Shown here piece after piece: positions 32,772-41,351 of a stretch of 64,000 nucleotides of DNA. The stretch lies in the NCBI RefSeq assembly GCF_018502385.1, contig NZ_CP075523.1, forward strand, positions 1,550,001 through 1,614,000, read 5' to 3'. A program made the translations under genes and the position numbers. This DNA is from Synechococcus sp. LA31. GTDB taxonomy: Bacteria > Cyanobacteriota > Cyanobacteriia > PCC-6307 > Cyanobiaceae. Each line of letters starts with the position of its first letter. Within the stretch, counting starts at the first letter, position 1. The notes under the pieces are model-generated. The model had not been told where the DNA came from. It made no database searches and saw only the letters and a program-made list of their open reading frames with translations.

Positions 32772-33250
32772 GCAGGCCTCAGAGGATCCTGACTGCCCTC
32801 TGCGGTCTGCTCCTGGTGGGTTGCCAGGGAGGCATGCGCCCAATACAGGCCGTGAATCAACGGCTGAGCCGGCTGGGTGAAAGCGAAAGCGCCTCACTAA
32901 GCCGCAACTGGCTGGCCTTGATCGCCAGCCGCTCCGGCGGCCGAGCCCAGGTGCAACTGATCGACCGGCGCCGCAATGCACCGGTGCAGCTACAGGGCCT
33001 GAACAGGCCCGATAGCTTGCCCATCAGCGTGGCGGTGGATCAACAAGGCGAACGGCTAGCCCTGGTGCGCCAGCGGGATGACCGCAGCGAACTGGTGCTC
33101 TACCGCCGCTCGATTCAAGCCACCCAACCCCTGGCGATCGAGCCGGCCGGTGTGCCCCGCCGGGTAAGCCTCAGTGCCGATGGCCGGGTACTGGCGGTGG
33201 AGGTGAGCCGCAACGGGCTCTGGCAGGTGGATCTCCTGGAGCTGCCCTAA
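32768..33250 (+). CDS. TolB-like beta-propeller lipoprotein, second copy
   Basis: The 160-residue product is a paralogue of the preceding gene: a lipobox in LCGLLLVGC, then SLSRNWLALIASRSGGRAQVQLIDRRR, VDQQGERLALVRQRDDRSELVLYRR and LSADGRVLAVEVSRNGLWQVDLLEL. It overlaps its upstream partner by 4 bp, so the two are co-translated and may assemble into one propeller. Its stop overlaps the hli stop codon region by 4 bp. Confidence 0.7.
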   Translation: MSRPQRILTALCGLLLVGCQGGMRPIQAVNQRLSRLGESESASLSRNWLALIASRSGGRAQVQLIDRRRNAPVQLQGLNRPDSLPISVAVDQQGERLALVRQRDDRSELVLYRRSIQATQPLAIEPAGVPRRVSLSADGRVLAVEVSRNGLWQVDLLELP

Positions 33251-33429
33251 CCGACAAAGCCAGCCCAGCGCAGGAAGGTCTCGCCGCTGATGGCCTCCAC
33301 CATCAGCAAAGCCACAAAGCCCACCATGGCGAAGCGGCCATTCACCCGCTCGGCGTAGCCGCTCCAACCGAAGGCCGGCACGTCGTTGGTGGTGGCGCTG
33401 GTGGCAGGCGGTTCGGGGGTGCTGGTCAT
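33247..33429 (-). CDS. hli: High-light-inducible protein (single-helix chlorophyll-binding)
   Basis: The 60-residue product contains the Hlip chlorophyll-binding helix AERVNGRFAMVGFVALLMVEAISG, with the ExxNGRxAM motif whose Glu, Asn and Arg ligate pigment and lock the helix pair. These proteins protect photosystem assembly under excess light. It starts 7 bp after the ABC transporter gene, so it can be transcribed with HIT and ABC, an arrangement that may give it an extra promoter upstream. Confidence 0.92.
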   Translation of the reverse strand: MTSTPEPPATSATTNDVPAFGWSGYAERVNGRFAMVGFVALLMVEAISGETFLRWAGFVG

Positions 33430-33436
33430 CGCGGAA

Positions 33437-35422
33437 TCAGGCGCCGGAATTGAAGGTATAGCTGGCAGAGGGCATCAGCTTCCAGCCGCCCTCGCCATCG
33501 AGTTCAAGCACCAGGTTGTGGAACGCCTTCAGCGTGGGGCGGTGACCCACACTCACAAAGGCCATCTCCCGCTGGGCCAGCAGCTCATAGAGGTGTTGCT
33601 CGGTGTTCACATCGAGAGCACTGGTGGCCTCATCCAGCACAACAAAGCGCGGTGAGTTGAGCAGGAGGCGGGCAAAAGCAAGGCGCTGCTGCTCGCCGAG
33701 CGATAGCAGCCGAGGCCAGTCTTGCTTGATGTCGAAATCGGGGTAGCGCTGCACCAAAGCACCCAGCCGCACCTCTTCCAACACGCTGCGCAGATGCTCA
33801 TCGCTGAAGCGTTGAGGATCCTGCGGATAGCAGAGCTGCTCCCGCAGGCTGCCCAGGATCATGTAGGGCTTCTGGGGGATAAACAGAAGCTCCGAGAGAG
33901 GCGGCCGCTCCACGTCTCCGGCTGCGGGCGGCCAGAGGCCACTCACGAGGCGGAGGAAGGAGGTTTTGCCGCAACCGCTCGGCCCCACCACCAGCACCCG
34001 TTGGCTGGCCGCCACCTCGAGGCTGAGGTCATGGATCAAGCGGCGGTCGCTGCCCGGCGGCACCAGGTCCACATGACGCACCAGCAGCGACTGGGCTACC
34101 CGGGAGGTTTCTTCCGCCAGCAGCTCACGCTGCGCCTCAGCACGATTGATGGCCTCCACCTTGCCTTGGAAGCCTTCGAGTCGGCTGATTGATGCGGAGA
34201 AGGCCGCCAGCCGATCAATGTTATTCACGATGTAGCTCACCGAGAACAACACCTGAGAGAAGGCAATACTGGCCTGGCCAAACACGCCGAAATCCACTTC
34301 CTTGGCGAAGTAGATCGGTGCAATCACAAGCCAGGGCAAGAAGCGGGAGAAGTAGTCGTAAGAGCGCTGGATCACACTGATCAGCGCCTCCCAAACAATC
34401 AGCTTGTTGTAGTTGCTGATCGCACCATCGAGGCGACGGACGGCTTCGCGCGATTCCTGTTGCTCGCCGCGGTAGAAGGCAATCGATTCGGCGTTGTCGC
34501 GGATGTGAACAAGGCCGTAGCGGAAGTCGGCCTCTAGGCGCAGCTGGTCGTAATTCAGGGCCACCAGCTTGCGACTGGCAAACACAATCACGGCAGTGCC
34601 ACCCAGTGAGTACACCAGCAACCACAGCGCCAGGGTTGTGCTGATGCTCCACAGCACCACAATAAAGCTCACGAAGGTGAGCAAAGCCGACACGATCTCC
34701 ACCGTAACGCTAAGGCTCGTACCGGTGAAGCTGGCTGCATCCTGGGAGATCCGCTGATCAGGGTTATCAATCTCCTCGGCGGCTTCATCGTTGGGATTGA
34801 GAACGTAATAAGCGCGATTATTCAGATAACGACCCAGCAGGCGGCCGCTCAACCACTCCCGCCACAGCAGACCCAGCTTGGGAATCAGATAACTCTGCAA
34901 TGCCCGAATGGGCAAAGCCAACACCAAGCAGAACGCATAGACCGCCACCACCTGCCAAAACTCATCAGCCTTGTAGGCCACCAGAGTGTTATCAACATTG
35001 CGGGCGATGTAGCTGATCCCCACATTGATGCCGTTGATCACGAGGATCAGCAGCGTGATCACCCCCATCAGCAACCAGGGCAGCCAGCGCCCTTGGCGCA
35101 ATTTGCTGCGCAGGGCGCCGAAGCAGGTCAGTCCTGCGGCAAACAGCAGCATCAACACCGGCCCCGCCGGACTTGCCCAGATGGCGCCCACCTGCTGGGG
35201 CACACCCGGCAGGAAACGAGCCTGGAGATCGGGAATCAGGGCACCGCTGCCCACCACAACAGCTGTCAGCAGGAGCAGGGTGCTGCCCACTACCACCCCA
35301 AGCAGGGCCACGATCAGCAGCAGAAACTGCCAGCCACTGGTGTCTTCCACCGGCAGGAAATAGGGCTGGGCGAGGCGCCGCAGCTTGCCGAGCTGATTGC
35401 GGAAGCCCTGCAGGGGGGTCAT
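33437..35422 (-). CDS. ABC transporter, fused permease/ATPase of the SbmA/YddA (ABCD) type
   Basis: About 661 residues. The membrane part has six or more helices and carries YVLNPNDEAAEEIDNPDQRISQDAASFTG, the EEA-like motif of the ABCD/YddA family. The ATPase has Walker A VVGPSGCGKTSFLR, signature LSLGEQQRLAFARLLLNSP, Walker B RFVVLDEATSALD and an H-loop SVGHRP. Relatives export or import fatty acyl compounds, peptides or vitamin B12. The ATG at 35422 was preferred because 18 extra residues at the longer start overlap the HIT gene and lack conservation features. Confidence 0.85.
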   Translation of the reverse strand: MTPLQGFRNQLGKLRRLAQPYFLPVEDTSGWQFLLLIVALLGVVVGSTLLLLTAVVVGSGALIPDLQARFLPGVPQQVGAIWASPAGPVLMLLFAAGLTCFGALRSKLRQGRWLPWLLMGVITLLILVINGINVGISYIARNVDNTLVAYKADEFWQVVAVYAFCLVLALPIRALQSYLIPKLGLLWREWLSGRLLGRYLNNRAYYVLNPNDEAAEEIDNPDQRISQDAASFTGTSLSVTVEIVSALLTFVSFIVVLWSISTTLALWLLVYSLGGTAVIVFASRKLVALNYDQLRLEADFRYGLVHIRDNAESIAFYRGEQQESREAVRRLDGAISNYNKLIVWEALISVIQRSYDYFSRFLPWLVIAPIYFAKEVDFGVFGQASIAFSQVLFSVSYIVNNIDRLAAFSASISRLEGFQGKVEAINRAEAQRELLAEETSRVAQSLLVRHVDLVPPGSDRRLIHDLSLEVAASQRVLVVGPSGCGKTSFLRLVSGLWPPAAGDVERPPLSELLFIPQKPYMILGSLREQLCYPQDPQRFSDEHLRSVLEEVRLGALVQRYPDFDIKQDWPRLLSLGEQQRLAFARLLLNSPRFVVLDEATSALDVNTEQHLYELLAQREMAFVSVGHRPTLKAFHNLVLELDGEGGWKLMPSASYTFNSGA

Positions 35423-35460
35423 GACGGCATTCAAGTGCCGCCATTCTCGCCGCCCGCTCC

Positions 35461-35823
35461 TCAGCCTGGCGGCCAAGCCAGGGGACGGCCACCCATCACA
35501 TGCACATGCAGATGGAACACCGTCTGCCCGGCTTCAGCACCGCTGTTGATCACCGTGCGGAAAGCCTCGAGCCCTTCCTGGCGAGCCACTTGGGCCGCCA
35601 CCAGCAGCAAATGTCCCAGCAGCTCAGCCTGCTTCTCACTGGCCTCGGCCAGGTTCACCACGTGCTCACGCGGGATCACCAGGATGTGGACCGGCGCCTG
35701 GGGAGCCACATCGCGGAAGGCGATGCACTGCTCATCCGCATGCACCTGGTCGCAGGGGATCTCGCCTCGCAGGATGCGGCCAAAAATCGTGTCGTTCTGC
35801 GGGGTTTCAGCGGAGTCGGCCAT
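35461..35823 (-). CDS. HIT family nucleotide-binding protein (HinT-like)
   Basis: The 120-residue protein shows DTIFGRILRGEIPCDQVHADEQCIAFRDVAPQAPVHILVIPREH and the histidine triad HLHVHVMGGRPL near the C-terminus. HinT-type enzymes hydrolyse AMP-lysine and similar phosphoramidates. Length is typical. It is 38 bp upstream of the ABC transporter in the same direction. Confidence 0.93.
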   Translation of the reverse strand: MADSAETPQNDTIFGRILRGEIPCDQVHADEQCIAFRDVAPQAPVHILVIPREHVVNLAEASEKQAELLGHLLLVAAQVARQEGLEAFRTVINSGAEAGQTVFHLHVHVMGGRPLAWPPG

Positions 35824-35898
35824 CAGTGGCGAGGAGAGGAGGCGGGGCGGGGATGAAACAGCGGTGGCATTCCACCTCTGCAGGTTTCATGAAGCCCG

Positions 35899-37539
35899 AT
35901 GTTGGCACGATGCAACGGAGCCGCCCTGGTAGGGCTTGAGGCACGGCCTGTAGCCGTGGAGGTGGATATTGCCCCCGGTCTACCGGGCCTGCAAGTGGTG
36001 GGGTTGGCGGATGCCGCGGTGCAGGAATCACGGCAAAGGGTGCGTGCGGCAATCCGCAACAGCCAACTGCGCATGCCACTCACCAGGGTGATCGTGAACC
36101 TGGCTCCCGCAGATCTGCGCAAGGAGGGACCTGCCTTTGATCTGCCCATCGCCCTCGCGGTGCTAGCCGCCAGCGGCCAGCTGGATCCAGCCCAGCTTGA
36201 GGGGATCTGGTGCGCCGGTGAACTGGGGCTCGGAGGCGAGTTACGGCCAGTGCGCGGGGCCATTGCCATCGCTCTGGCCGCACGGGAGCAGGGAGCAAGC
36301 AGACTGCTGCTGCCTGCAGCCAACGCCGCTGAGGCCGCTCTGGTGGAGGGCCTTCCCCTCGCTCCAGCCGACAGCCTTAGCGATGCTCTGCGCTGGCTTC
36401 TTCACCCCCAATCCATCCCAACGCCACCACCGGCCCTGACAGCCACGGCTCCAGAGCGCACCGCTCTTAGCGATCTGGCCAGCGTTCAAGGCCAGCTGCA
36501 TGGCCGTCGCGCCCTGGAAATCGCGGCAGCCGGTGGCCACCATCTGCTGCTGGTTGGGCCGCCAGGTAGCGGCAAAACGATGCTGGCGCGGTGCCTACCA
36601 GGACTGCTTCCGGCACTGAGCCGCGCGGAGATGCTGGAGCTCACCCAGCTCTATTCCGTGGCGGGGCAATTGCAGGCCCAGGGAGGCTTACTGCAGCAGC
36701 GGCCCTTCCGCAGTCCGCATCACAGCTGCACGAGCGCCGCTTTGGTGGGGGGCGGAACCAACCTGCGGCCCGGGGAGCTAGCGCTGGCACACCGCGGCGT
36801 GCTGTTTCTCGACGAACTCACGGAATTCCGCCGCGACGTGCTCAATCAGCTGCGTCAGCCCCTAGAGCACGGGGAACTGTGGTTAAGCCGAGCCCGTCAG
36901 CAGCAGCGCTTTCCCTGCAGCGTCAATCTGGTGGCCGCCACCAATCCCTGCGCCTGCGGCTGGGCCGGCGATCCGGAGCGCAGCTGCAGCTGCGGCACGG
37001 CCCAGCAGCAGCGCTATTGGGGCCGTCTCTCAGGCCCACTGCTCGATCGCATCGATCTGCAGGTGGTGATGCGGCGACTGGAGGGCAGCACTCTGGGGGC
37101 AGGCTTTCGCCAGACCACCAACCCGGAGACCAGCGCTGCCGTGCGTGAGCGGGTGCGTGCAGCCCGTCAGCGCATGCAAAATCGCAACCCGGATGGGGTT
37201 GCCAATAGCCAGCTCACAGCCGCGCACCTGCGCCGTTGCGGCGGCATCACTTCAACGGCGCTGGATCTCTGGCAACAAGCGATCGATCAACGCGGGCTGA
37301 GCGCACGGGCCGCCGAACGCGTGTTGCGGGTAGGCCGCACGATCGCCGACCTAGGGGAATGCGCTGAGCTGAGCACTGCAGCGATCGCCGAAGCACTCAG
37401 CTATCGCAGCTTCGACCAGCTCAGTGGCGGTGGGGCTGATCGCGGTAGGGCTGAACGCCCACCAGCGGCGGCTGATGCTGGCGCTCCTCGAGTGGATTAC
37501 CAAACGCGTTACCAACGCTGGAGCCAAGCCAGCGATTGA
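35899..37539 (+). CDS. YifB/ComM-family Mg-chelatase-like AAA+ ATPase
   Basis: The 546-residue protein begins with the ChlI-like domain (VEVDIAPGLPGLQVVGLADAAVQESRQRVRAAIRNS, NLAPADLRKEGPAFDLPIALAVL). The AAA+ core follows, with Walker A LLVGPPGSGKTMLAR and Walker B GVLFLDELTEF. Cys motifs CACGWAGD and CSC occur near 355-370, and the C-terminal helix domain ends EALSYRSFDQ. In transformable bacteria ComM drives branch migration during natural transformation. The last about 35 residues after the conserved end are an Ala/Pro-rich extension. Confidence 0.88.
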   Translation: MLARCNGAALVGLEARPVAVEVDIAPGLPGLQVVGLADAAVQESRQRVRAAIRNSQLRMPLTRVIVNLAPADLRKEGPAFDLPIALAVLAASGQLDPAQLEGIWCAGELGLGGELRPVRGAIAIALAAREQGASRLLLPAANAAEAALVEGLPLAPADSLSDALRWLLHPQSIPTPPPALTATAPERTALSDLASVQGQLHGRRALEIAAAGGHHLLLVGPPGSGKTMLARCLPGLLPALSRAEMLELTQLYSVAGQLQAQGGLLQQRPFRSPHHSCTSAALVGGGTNLRPGELALAHRGVLFLDELTEFRRDVLNQLRQPLEHGELWLSRARQQQRFPCSVNLVAATNPCACGWAGDPERSCSCGTAQQQRYWGRLSGPLLDRIDLQVVMRRLEGSTLGAGFRQTTNPETSAAVRERVRAARQRMQNRNPDGVANSQLTAAHLRRCGGITSTALDLWQQAIDQRGLSARAAERVLRVGRTIADLGECAELSTAAIAEALSYRSFDQLSGGGADRGRAERPPAAADAGAPRVDYQTRYQRWSQASD

Positions 37540-37602
37540 GAACCTGCATCATCTGTTTCATGGAACGGCTCCACAGGACCAATCCCATCATCAACACGCC
37601 AC

Positions 37603-37640
37603 AAAAAAGCGGAAACCGGTGTTAATACCGGTTTCCGCTG
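37603..37640 (-). terminator. Rho-independent terminator downstream of rpsU
   Basis: A perfect 13-bp stem (AGCGGAAACCGGT / ACCGGTTTCCGCT) with a short loop is followed on the minus strand by TTTTTT. It lies 30 bp past the rpsU stop codon. Confidence 0.9.
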
Positions 37641-37670
37641 AGTGAAGCGAGGCGTTGAGACGCTTGCCGA

Positions 37671-37841
37671 TCAGCGGCGGCGACGGCGTTGCTGAGCCTT
37701 GCGCTTGTACTTCTCAACGGGGGTTTCGTGGTGACGCAGGCGCTTGAGATCGGCGAAGATCCCGGCTTTCGACACCTGGCGCTTAAAGCGGCGCAACGCC
37801 GACTCGATGCCCTCGTTTTCGCCGACGGTGACCTGGGTCAT
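37671..37841 (-). CDS. rpsU: 30S ribosomal protein S21
   Basis: The 56-residue product begins [19 protein letters not shown] and ends in [13 protein letters not shown], the standard bS21 pattern with its basic tail. bS21 binds near the 3' end of 16S rRNA and aids initiation. A strong terminator follows. The gene is short and easily missed. Confidence 0.95.
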   Translation of the reverse strand: MTQVTVGENEGIESALRRFKRQVSKAGIFADLKRLRHHETPVEKYKRKAQQRRRRR

Positions 37842-37897
37842 AAACCGATCAAGAATCTGTGCAGTTTGACGATGGTAGCAAGCGTGCCGTCAGCCCT

Positions 37898-38494
37898 TCA
37901 GCTGCCGGCGGGCGGCTCGGGTACCGGAGCCGCAGCAGCCTCAGGCTGAGCGTCGCGGTAGACATACACGTGCCCAAGGGTGCGCCCACCGAACGCACGG
38001 CGCATCAGCTTCCAGCCGGGCTCAGGCACGAGCAGCAAGAAGCCATTACTGCTGCCACCACTACGAGCCACCACCATCTCCGGCCCCACCCCTGGCTTGG
38101 TCGGCAGAGCCATCAGCAGGGTGTCGTCCGACTCTTTCACCACGCTCAAGCGGTACACCGTGCCGAGGTCTTGATCACCCAGGCGCAGGGAGTAGCCATT
38201 CCCATCGATGAAACGGTTGCAGATGCCGGTGAAATCAAAGGTGGACAGCAGAGGGTCCACCACCGCCGGGTTGCTGCCCTGCACCGCGTAACAAGGGCGC
38301 GCATCGCTGCGCTGCTCGTAGATGTTGAGCTGGGCGCGGCTGCCATCGCCAATGGGTGCCGCCACAATCACAAACTTGCTCTGATCCACCTCAACAGCCC
38401 CGAAGAGCGACTTCGCTGCGACGGGTTCAGGCGCGATCAGGGCCAGGGCACCGGCCAGGGGCAGCAGCGCGGCGAGGGTGCGGATCGATTGCAT
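37898..38494 (-). CDS. DUF3747 secreted protein
   Basis: The 198-residue product has a signal peptide (LAALLPLAGALALIAPEPVAA). A cyanobacterial DUF3747 domain follows: FGAVEVDQSKFVIVAAPIGDGSRAQLNIYEQ, RPCYAVQGSNPAVVDPLLSTFDFTGICNRFIDGNGYSLRLG, then GRTLGHVYVY. The two Cys may form a disulfide. It ends in a Pro/Ala-rich tail. It is exported; function unknown. It lies 56 bp upstream of rpsU. Confidence 0.85.
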   Translation of the reverse strand: MQSIRTLAALLPLAGALALIAPEPVAAKSLFGAVEVDQSKFVIVAAPIGDGSRAQLNIYEQRSDARPCYAVQGSNPAVVDPLLSTFDFTGICNRFIDGNGYSLRLGDQDLGTVYRLSVVKESDDTLLMALPTKPGVGPEMVVARSGGSSNGFLLLVPEPGWKLMRRAFGGRTLGHVYVYRDAQPEAAAAPVPEPPAGS

Positions 38495-38557
38495 CTGGAG
38501 GGGCGGGGGCTCGCGGCTTGAGGATCGTATGAACGGGGGCAGAGCAATGCCAGCCCC

Positions 38558-38755
38558 TCAGGCCGGCTTATTGATCCGAATCGCCACCAACAGGCTGAGC
38601 ACCGTGCCGGGTAGCGCCAGACCAAGGATCCAGCGGGTGGTGTCCACACCGAGATCAGGATCGCCGTAGGCCAGTTCAAAGACAGAACCGGTGGCGGCGA
38701 TACCAAGCAGGCAGGCCAGGGCCAAGAAGACGCCGGCCAGGGGTTTCATCGGCAT
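38558..38755 (-). CDS. Small membrane protein, conserved hypothetical
   Basis: The 65-residue product has two hydrophobic helices (about 5-28 and 40-60) around a polar loop (AYGDPDLGVDTTRW). The true start may be the Met two residues in (MKPLAG). It lies 12 bp after def in the same direction. No function is known. Confidence 0.65.
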   Translation of the reverse strand: MPMKPLAGVFLALACLLGIAATGSVFELAYGDPDLGVDTTRWILGLALPGTVLSLLVAIRINKPA

Positions 38756-38767
38756 GCGGGGAAAACC

Positions 38768-39370
38768 TCAGGCGATCGAGTGCACGTCTGCAGGATTGAA
38801 ACCCTTCTCACCGAGGCCCTCGCGCAGCTTGTCGTGATCGGTGACGCGATCCACGAACAGGACCCCATTGAGATGGTCCATTTCGTGCTGGATGCAGCGG
38901 GCCATCAGCCCATCGGCTTTCATCCGCTTAGGGCGACCCATTTCATCGCGGTAGCTCACCTCCACCACGCTGGGGCGCACCACATCGAGATAAACCCCGG
39001 GGATGCTCAGACAGCCCTCCTCATAGGTGCAGAGGCTGCCGCCCACGTGACTGATCTCCGGGTTGATCAGGATCAGGGGTGGACTGTTGGGATCCTCGAT
39101 CTCGAGATCGATCACCAGCAGCTGCAGAGCATGGCCGATCTGGGGGGCCGCAAGGCCGATACCCCGGGCTGCATACATGCTCACAAGCATGTCGCGGGCG
39201 AGATCACGGATGCTGTCGTCCACCTTGCCAATGCGCTTGGCCGGGGAGCGCAGCGCCTGATCGCCAAGGGTGTGGATGTCGTAAGGGGGGTTATCGACCG
39301 GCTGCTTCGACACCTGTAATCGGCCGACATTCTCGGCGGAGCGCGCCAATTTGGCGAAGCTGCTGGCCAA
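38768..39370 (-). CDS. def: Peptide deformylase
   Basis: The 200-residue enzyme removes the formyl group from nascent chains. The three family motifs are present: GIGLAAPQIG (motif 1), EGCLSIPG (motif 2, Cys metal ligand) and QHEMDHLNG (motif 3, HExxH-type ligands). The TTG at 39370 gives a normal N-terminal extension (ASSFAKLARSAENV); the frame runs much further upstream without homology and overlaps the divergent peptidase gene. The start lies 61 bp from that gene. Confidence 0.93.
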   Translation of the reverse strand: MASSFAKLARSAENVGRLQVSKQPVDNPPYDIHTLGDQALRSPAKRIGKVDDSIRDLARDMLVSMYAARGIGLAAPQIGHALQLLVIDLEIEDPNSPPLILINPEISHVGGSLCTYEEGCLSIPGVYLDVVRPSVVEVSYRDEMGRPKRMKADGLMARCIQHEMDHLNGVLFVDRVTDHDKLREGLGEKGFNPADVHSIA

Positions 39371-39431
39371 AGCTTGTCCTCGCTGGCGTGATCGGCCAAG
39401 CGATTCTAGGAGCCATTGATCAAGAGCTTCG

Positions 39432-41351
39432 GTGCCCACCAGCCCTGCCCCCCTCTCCGCTGCGCTGGCATTGGGCAAGACCCCCAGCCTCAAAGAACCC
39501 CAACTGCTGGATGGCGTTCTGTACTGGCAGGAGCAACGCCCCGACGAACGCGGGCGCACCACCTTGATGGCCCGCGACCCCGGGTCTCGATCCCCCCGCG
39601 AAATGACCCCCGGCCGCTGGAACCTGCGCTGCCGGGTGCATGAGTACGGAGGCGGCGCCTGCGCGATCGGCCGCAATGCGAGCGGTGAAGCGATTGCGGT
39701 GTTCGTGCACGACAGCGACCGCTGCCTTTGGCAGCTGAGGCTGGAGGCCAGCGATGCCGAACCCCAACGGCTGACACCACCGGGCGGCGATGACCGCTTC
39801 CACGGCCATCTTGGGGGCGGGGTGATCGACGCCATCGGCAACCGCTGGATCGGTGTGCTGGAGATCCATGGCCGCGACCAGCTGGTGGCTGTGCCCCTGC
39901 AGGGAGGTGAGCCGCAGCGATTGCATCAGCCGGCAGATTTCTGCGGCTACCTGGCTCTGAGTCCCAGCGGCCGGCATCTGGCCTGGGTGGAGTGGCAGCA
40001 GCCCTGCATGCCCTGGGAGCGCAGCCAGCTCTGGCTGGGGGAACTCAACCCCGATGGCAGCCTCGGCGCTGCGCGGCCCGTTGCGGGCTCCAGGCCAGCA
40101 GACCCGCAGGGTTGCTCGGTGTTCCAGCCCATCTGGGCCGGTAGCGATCTGGTGGTGAGCAACGACCGAAGCGGCTTCTGGAACCTGGAGCGCTGGATCG
40201 GCGCCGCGGAGACTTCCGCCGCTCTCGAGCCGTGCTGGCAGGCACTAGTGCCAATGCAAGCGGAGTGCGCGATGCCTCAGTGGGTGTTTGGCATGAGCAC
40301 CCACGCCTGGGATAGCGAGCAGCTGCTGGTCATGGCTTGCCGCCAGGGCAGCTGGAAGCTGGGCCGCGTCCACCTGCCGTCGCGGGCAGATGAACACGCC
40401 ATCTGGGAGCCGATCGCGCAACCGTTTACCGATCTGGCAGGCCTCTGCGCTGAAGCGGGCCGATTGGCCTGCGTGGCCAGCAGCGCCTGCAATCCCTCTG
40501 GGCTCTTGGAGCTGGAGCTGGCGACTAGCCAGTGGCGCCATCAGCCCGCCGCCCCGTGCCCGCTGCCCCTCGAGGCGATCAGCCAACCCCAAGAGGTGTG
40601 GTTTGAAGGCCACGGCGGCCAAGCCACCCACGCCTGGTACTACCCACCGATCGGGGGCAGCACCGCGGAGTCTCCCCTGCTGGTGAAAGGGCATAGCGGT
40701 CCCACGGGCATGGCCCGCACAGGGCTCAGCCTGGGCATCCAGTTCTGGACCTCCCGTGGCTGGGGTGTGGTGGATGTCAACTACGGCGGCTCCACAGGCT
40801 TCGGCCGCGCCTATCGCGAACGCCTCAACGGCCAATGGGGAGTGGTGGATGTGGCCGACTGCGCCGCCGCCGCTCAGGCGCTGGTGAGCCGCGGCCTGGC
40901 CAGCGCCGAGCGCATCGCGATCGAAGGGGGCAGCGCGGGTGGGTTCACGGCCTTGGCGGCTCTTTGTTTCACAACCACATTCCGGGCGGGTGCCAGCCGC
41001 TATGGCGTCGCCGACCTCAGCGCCCTCGCCACCGACACCCACCGTTTTGAGGCGCGCTATCTCGACAGCCTTGTCGGCCCTTGGCCGGTAGCAAAGGCCA
41101 CCTATGAGGCCCGCTCCCCCCTGCAGCATGCCGGCCGAATCCACTGTCCGGTGATCTTTTTCCAGGGCCTTGAGGATGTGGTGGTGCCGCCGGAGCAAAC
41201 CGAGCGGATGGCCGAAGCTCTGCGGGGTAATGGCGTGCCCGTAGAGGTGCATCTGTTCCCAGAGGAAGGCCACGGCTTCCGCAATGGCGCCACACAAATC
41301 CAGGTGCTCGAAGCCACCGAAGCCTTCTTCCGCCACCACTTCCAGCTGTGA
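39432..41351 (+). CDS. S9 family (prolyl oligopeptidase-like) peptidase
   Basis: At 639 residues, an N-terminal beta-propeller region (about 1-370; RVHEYGGGACAIG, LSPSGRHLAWVEW) precedes an alpha/beta hydrolase domain. The catalytic Ser lies in IEGGSAGGFTALAAL, Asp in FFQGLEDVVVPPEQ and His in FPEEGHGFRNG. YGGSTGFGRAYRERLNGQWGVVDVADC is typical of the acylaminoacyl/dipeptidyl branch. It probably degrades short peptides in the cytoplasm. The first GltS-like gene starts within its last codons, so the genes are coupled. Confidence 0.9.
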   Translation: MPTSPAPLSAALALGKTPSLKEPQLLDGVLYWQEQRPDERGRTTLMARDPGSRSPREMTPGRWNLRCRVHEYGGGACAIGRNASGEAIAVFVHDSDRCLWQLRLEASDAEPQRLTPPGGDDRFHGHLGGGVIDAIGNRWIGVLEIHGRDQLVAVPLQGGEPQRLHQPADFCGYLALSPSGRHLAWVEWQQPCMPWERSQLWLGELNPDGSLGAARPVAGSRPADPQGCSVFQPIWAGSDLVVSNDRSGFWNLERWIGAAETSAALEPCWQALVPMQAECAMPQWVFGMSTHAWDSEQLLVMACRQGSWKLGRVHLPSRADEHAIWEPIAQPFTDLAGLCAEAGRLACVASSACNPSGLLELELATSQWRHQPAAPCPLPLEAISQPQEVWFEGHGGQATHAWYYPPIGGSTAESPLLVKGHSGPTGMARTGLSLGIQFWTSRGWGVVDVNYGGSTGFGRAYRERLNGQWGVVDVADCAAAAQALVSRGLASAERIAIEGGSAGGFTALAALCFTTTFRAGASRYGVADLSALATDTHRFEARYLDSLVGPWPVAKATYEARSPLQHAGRIHCPVIFFQGLEDVVVPPEQTERMAEALRGNGVPVEVHLFPEEGHGFRNGATQIQVLEATEAFFRHHFQL

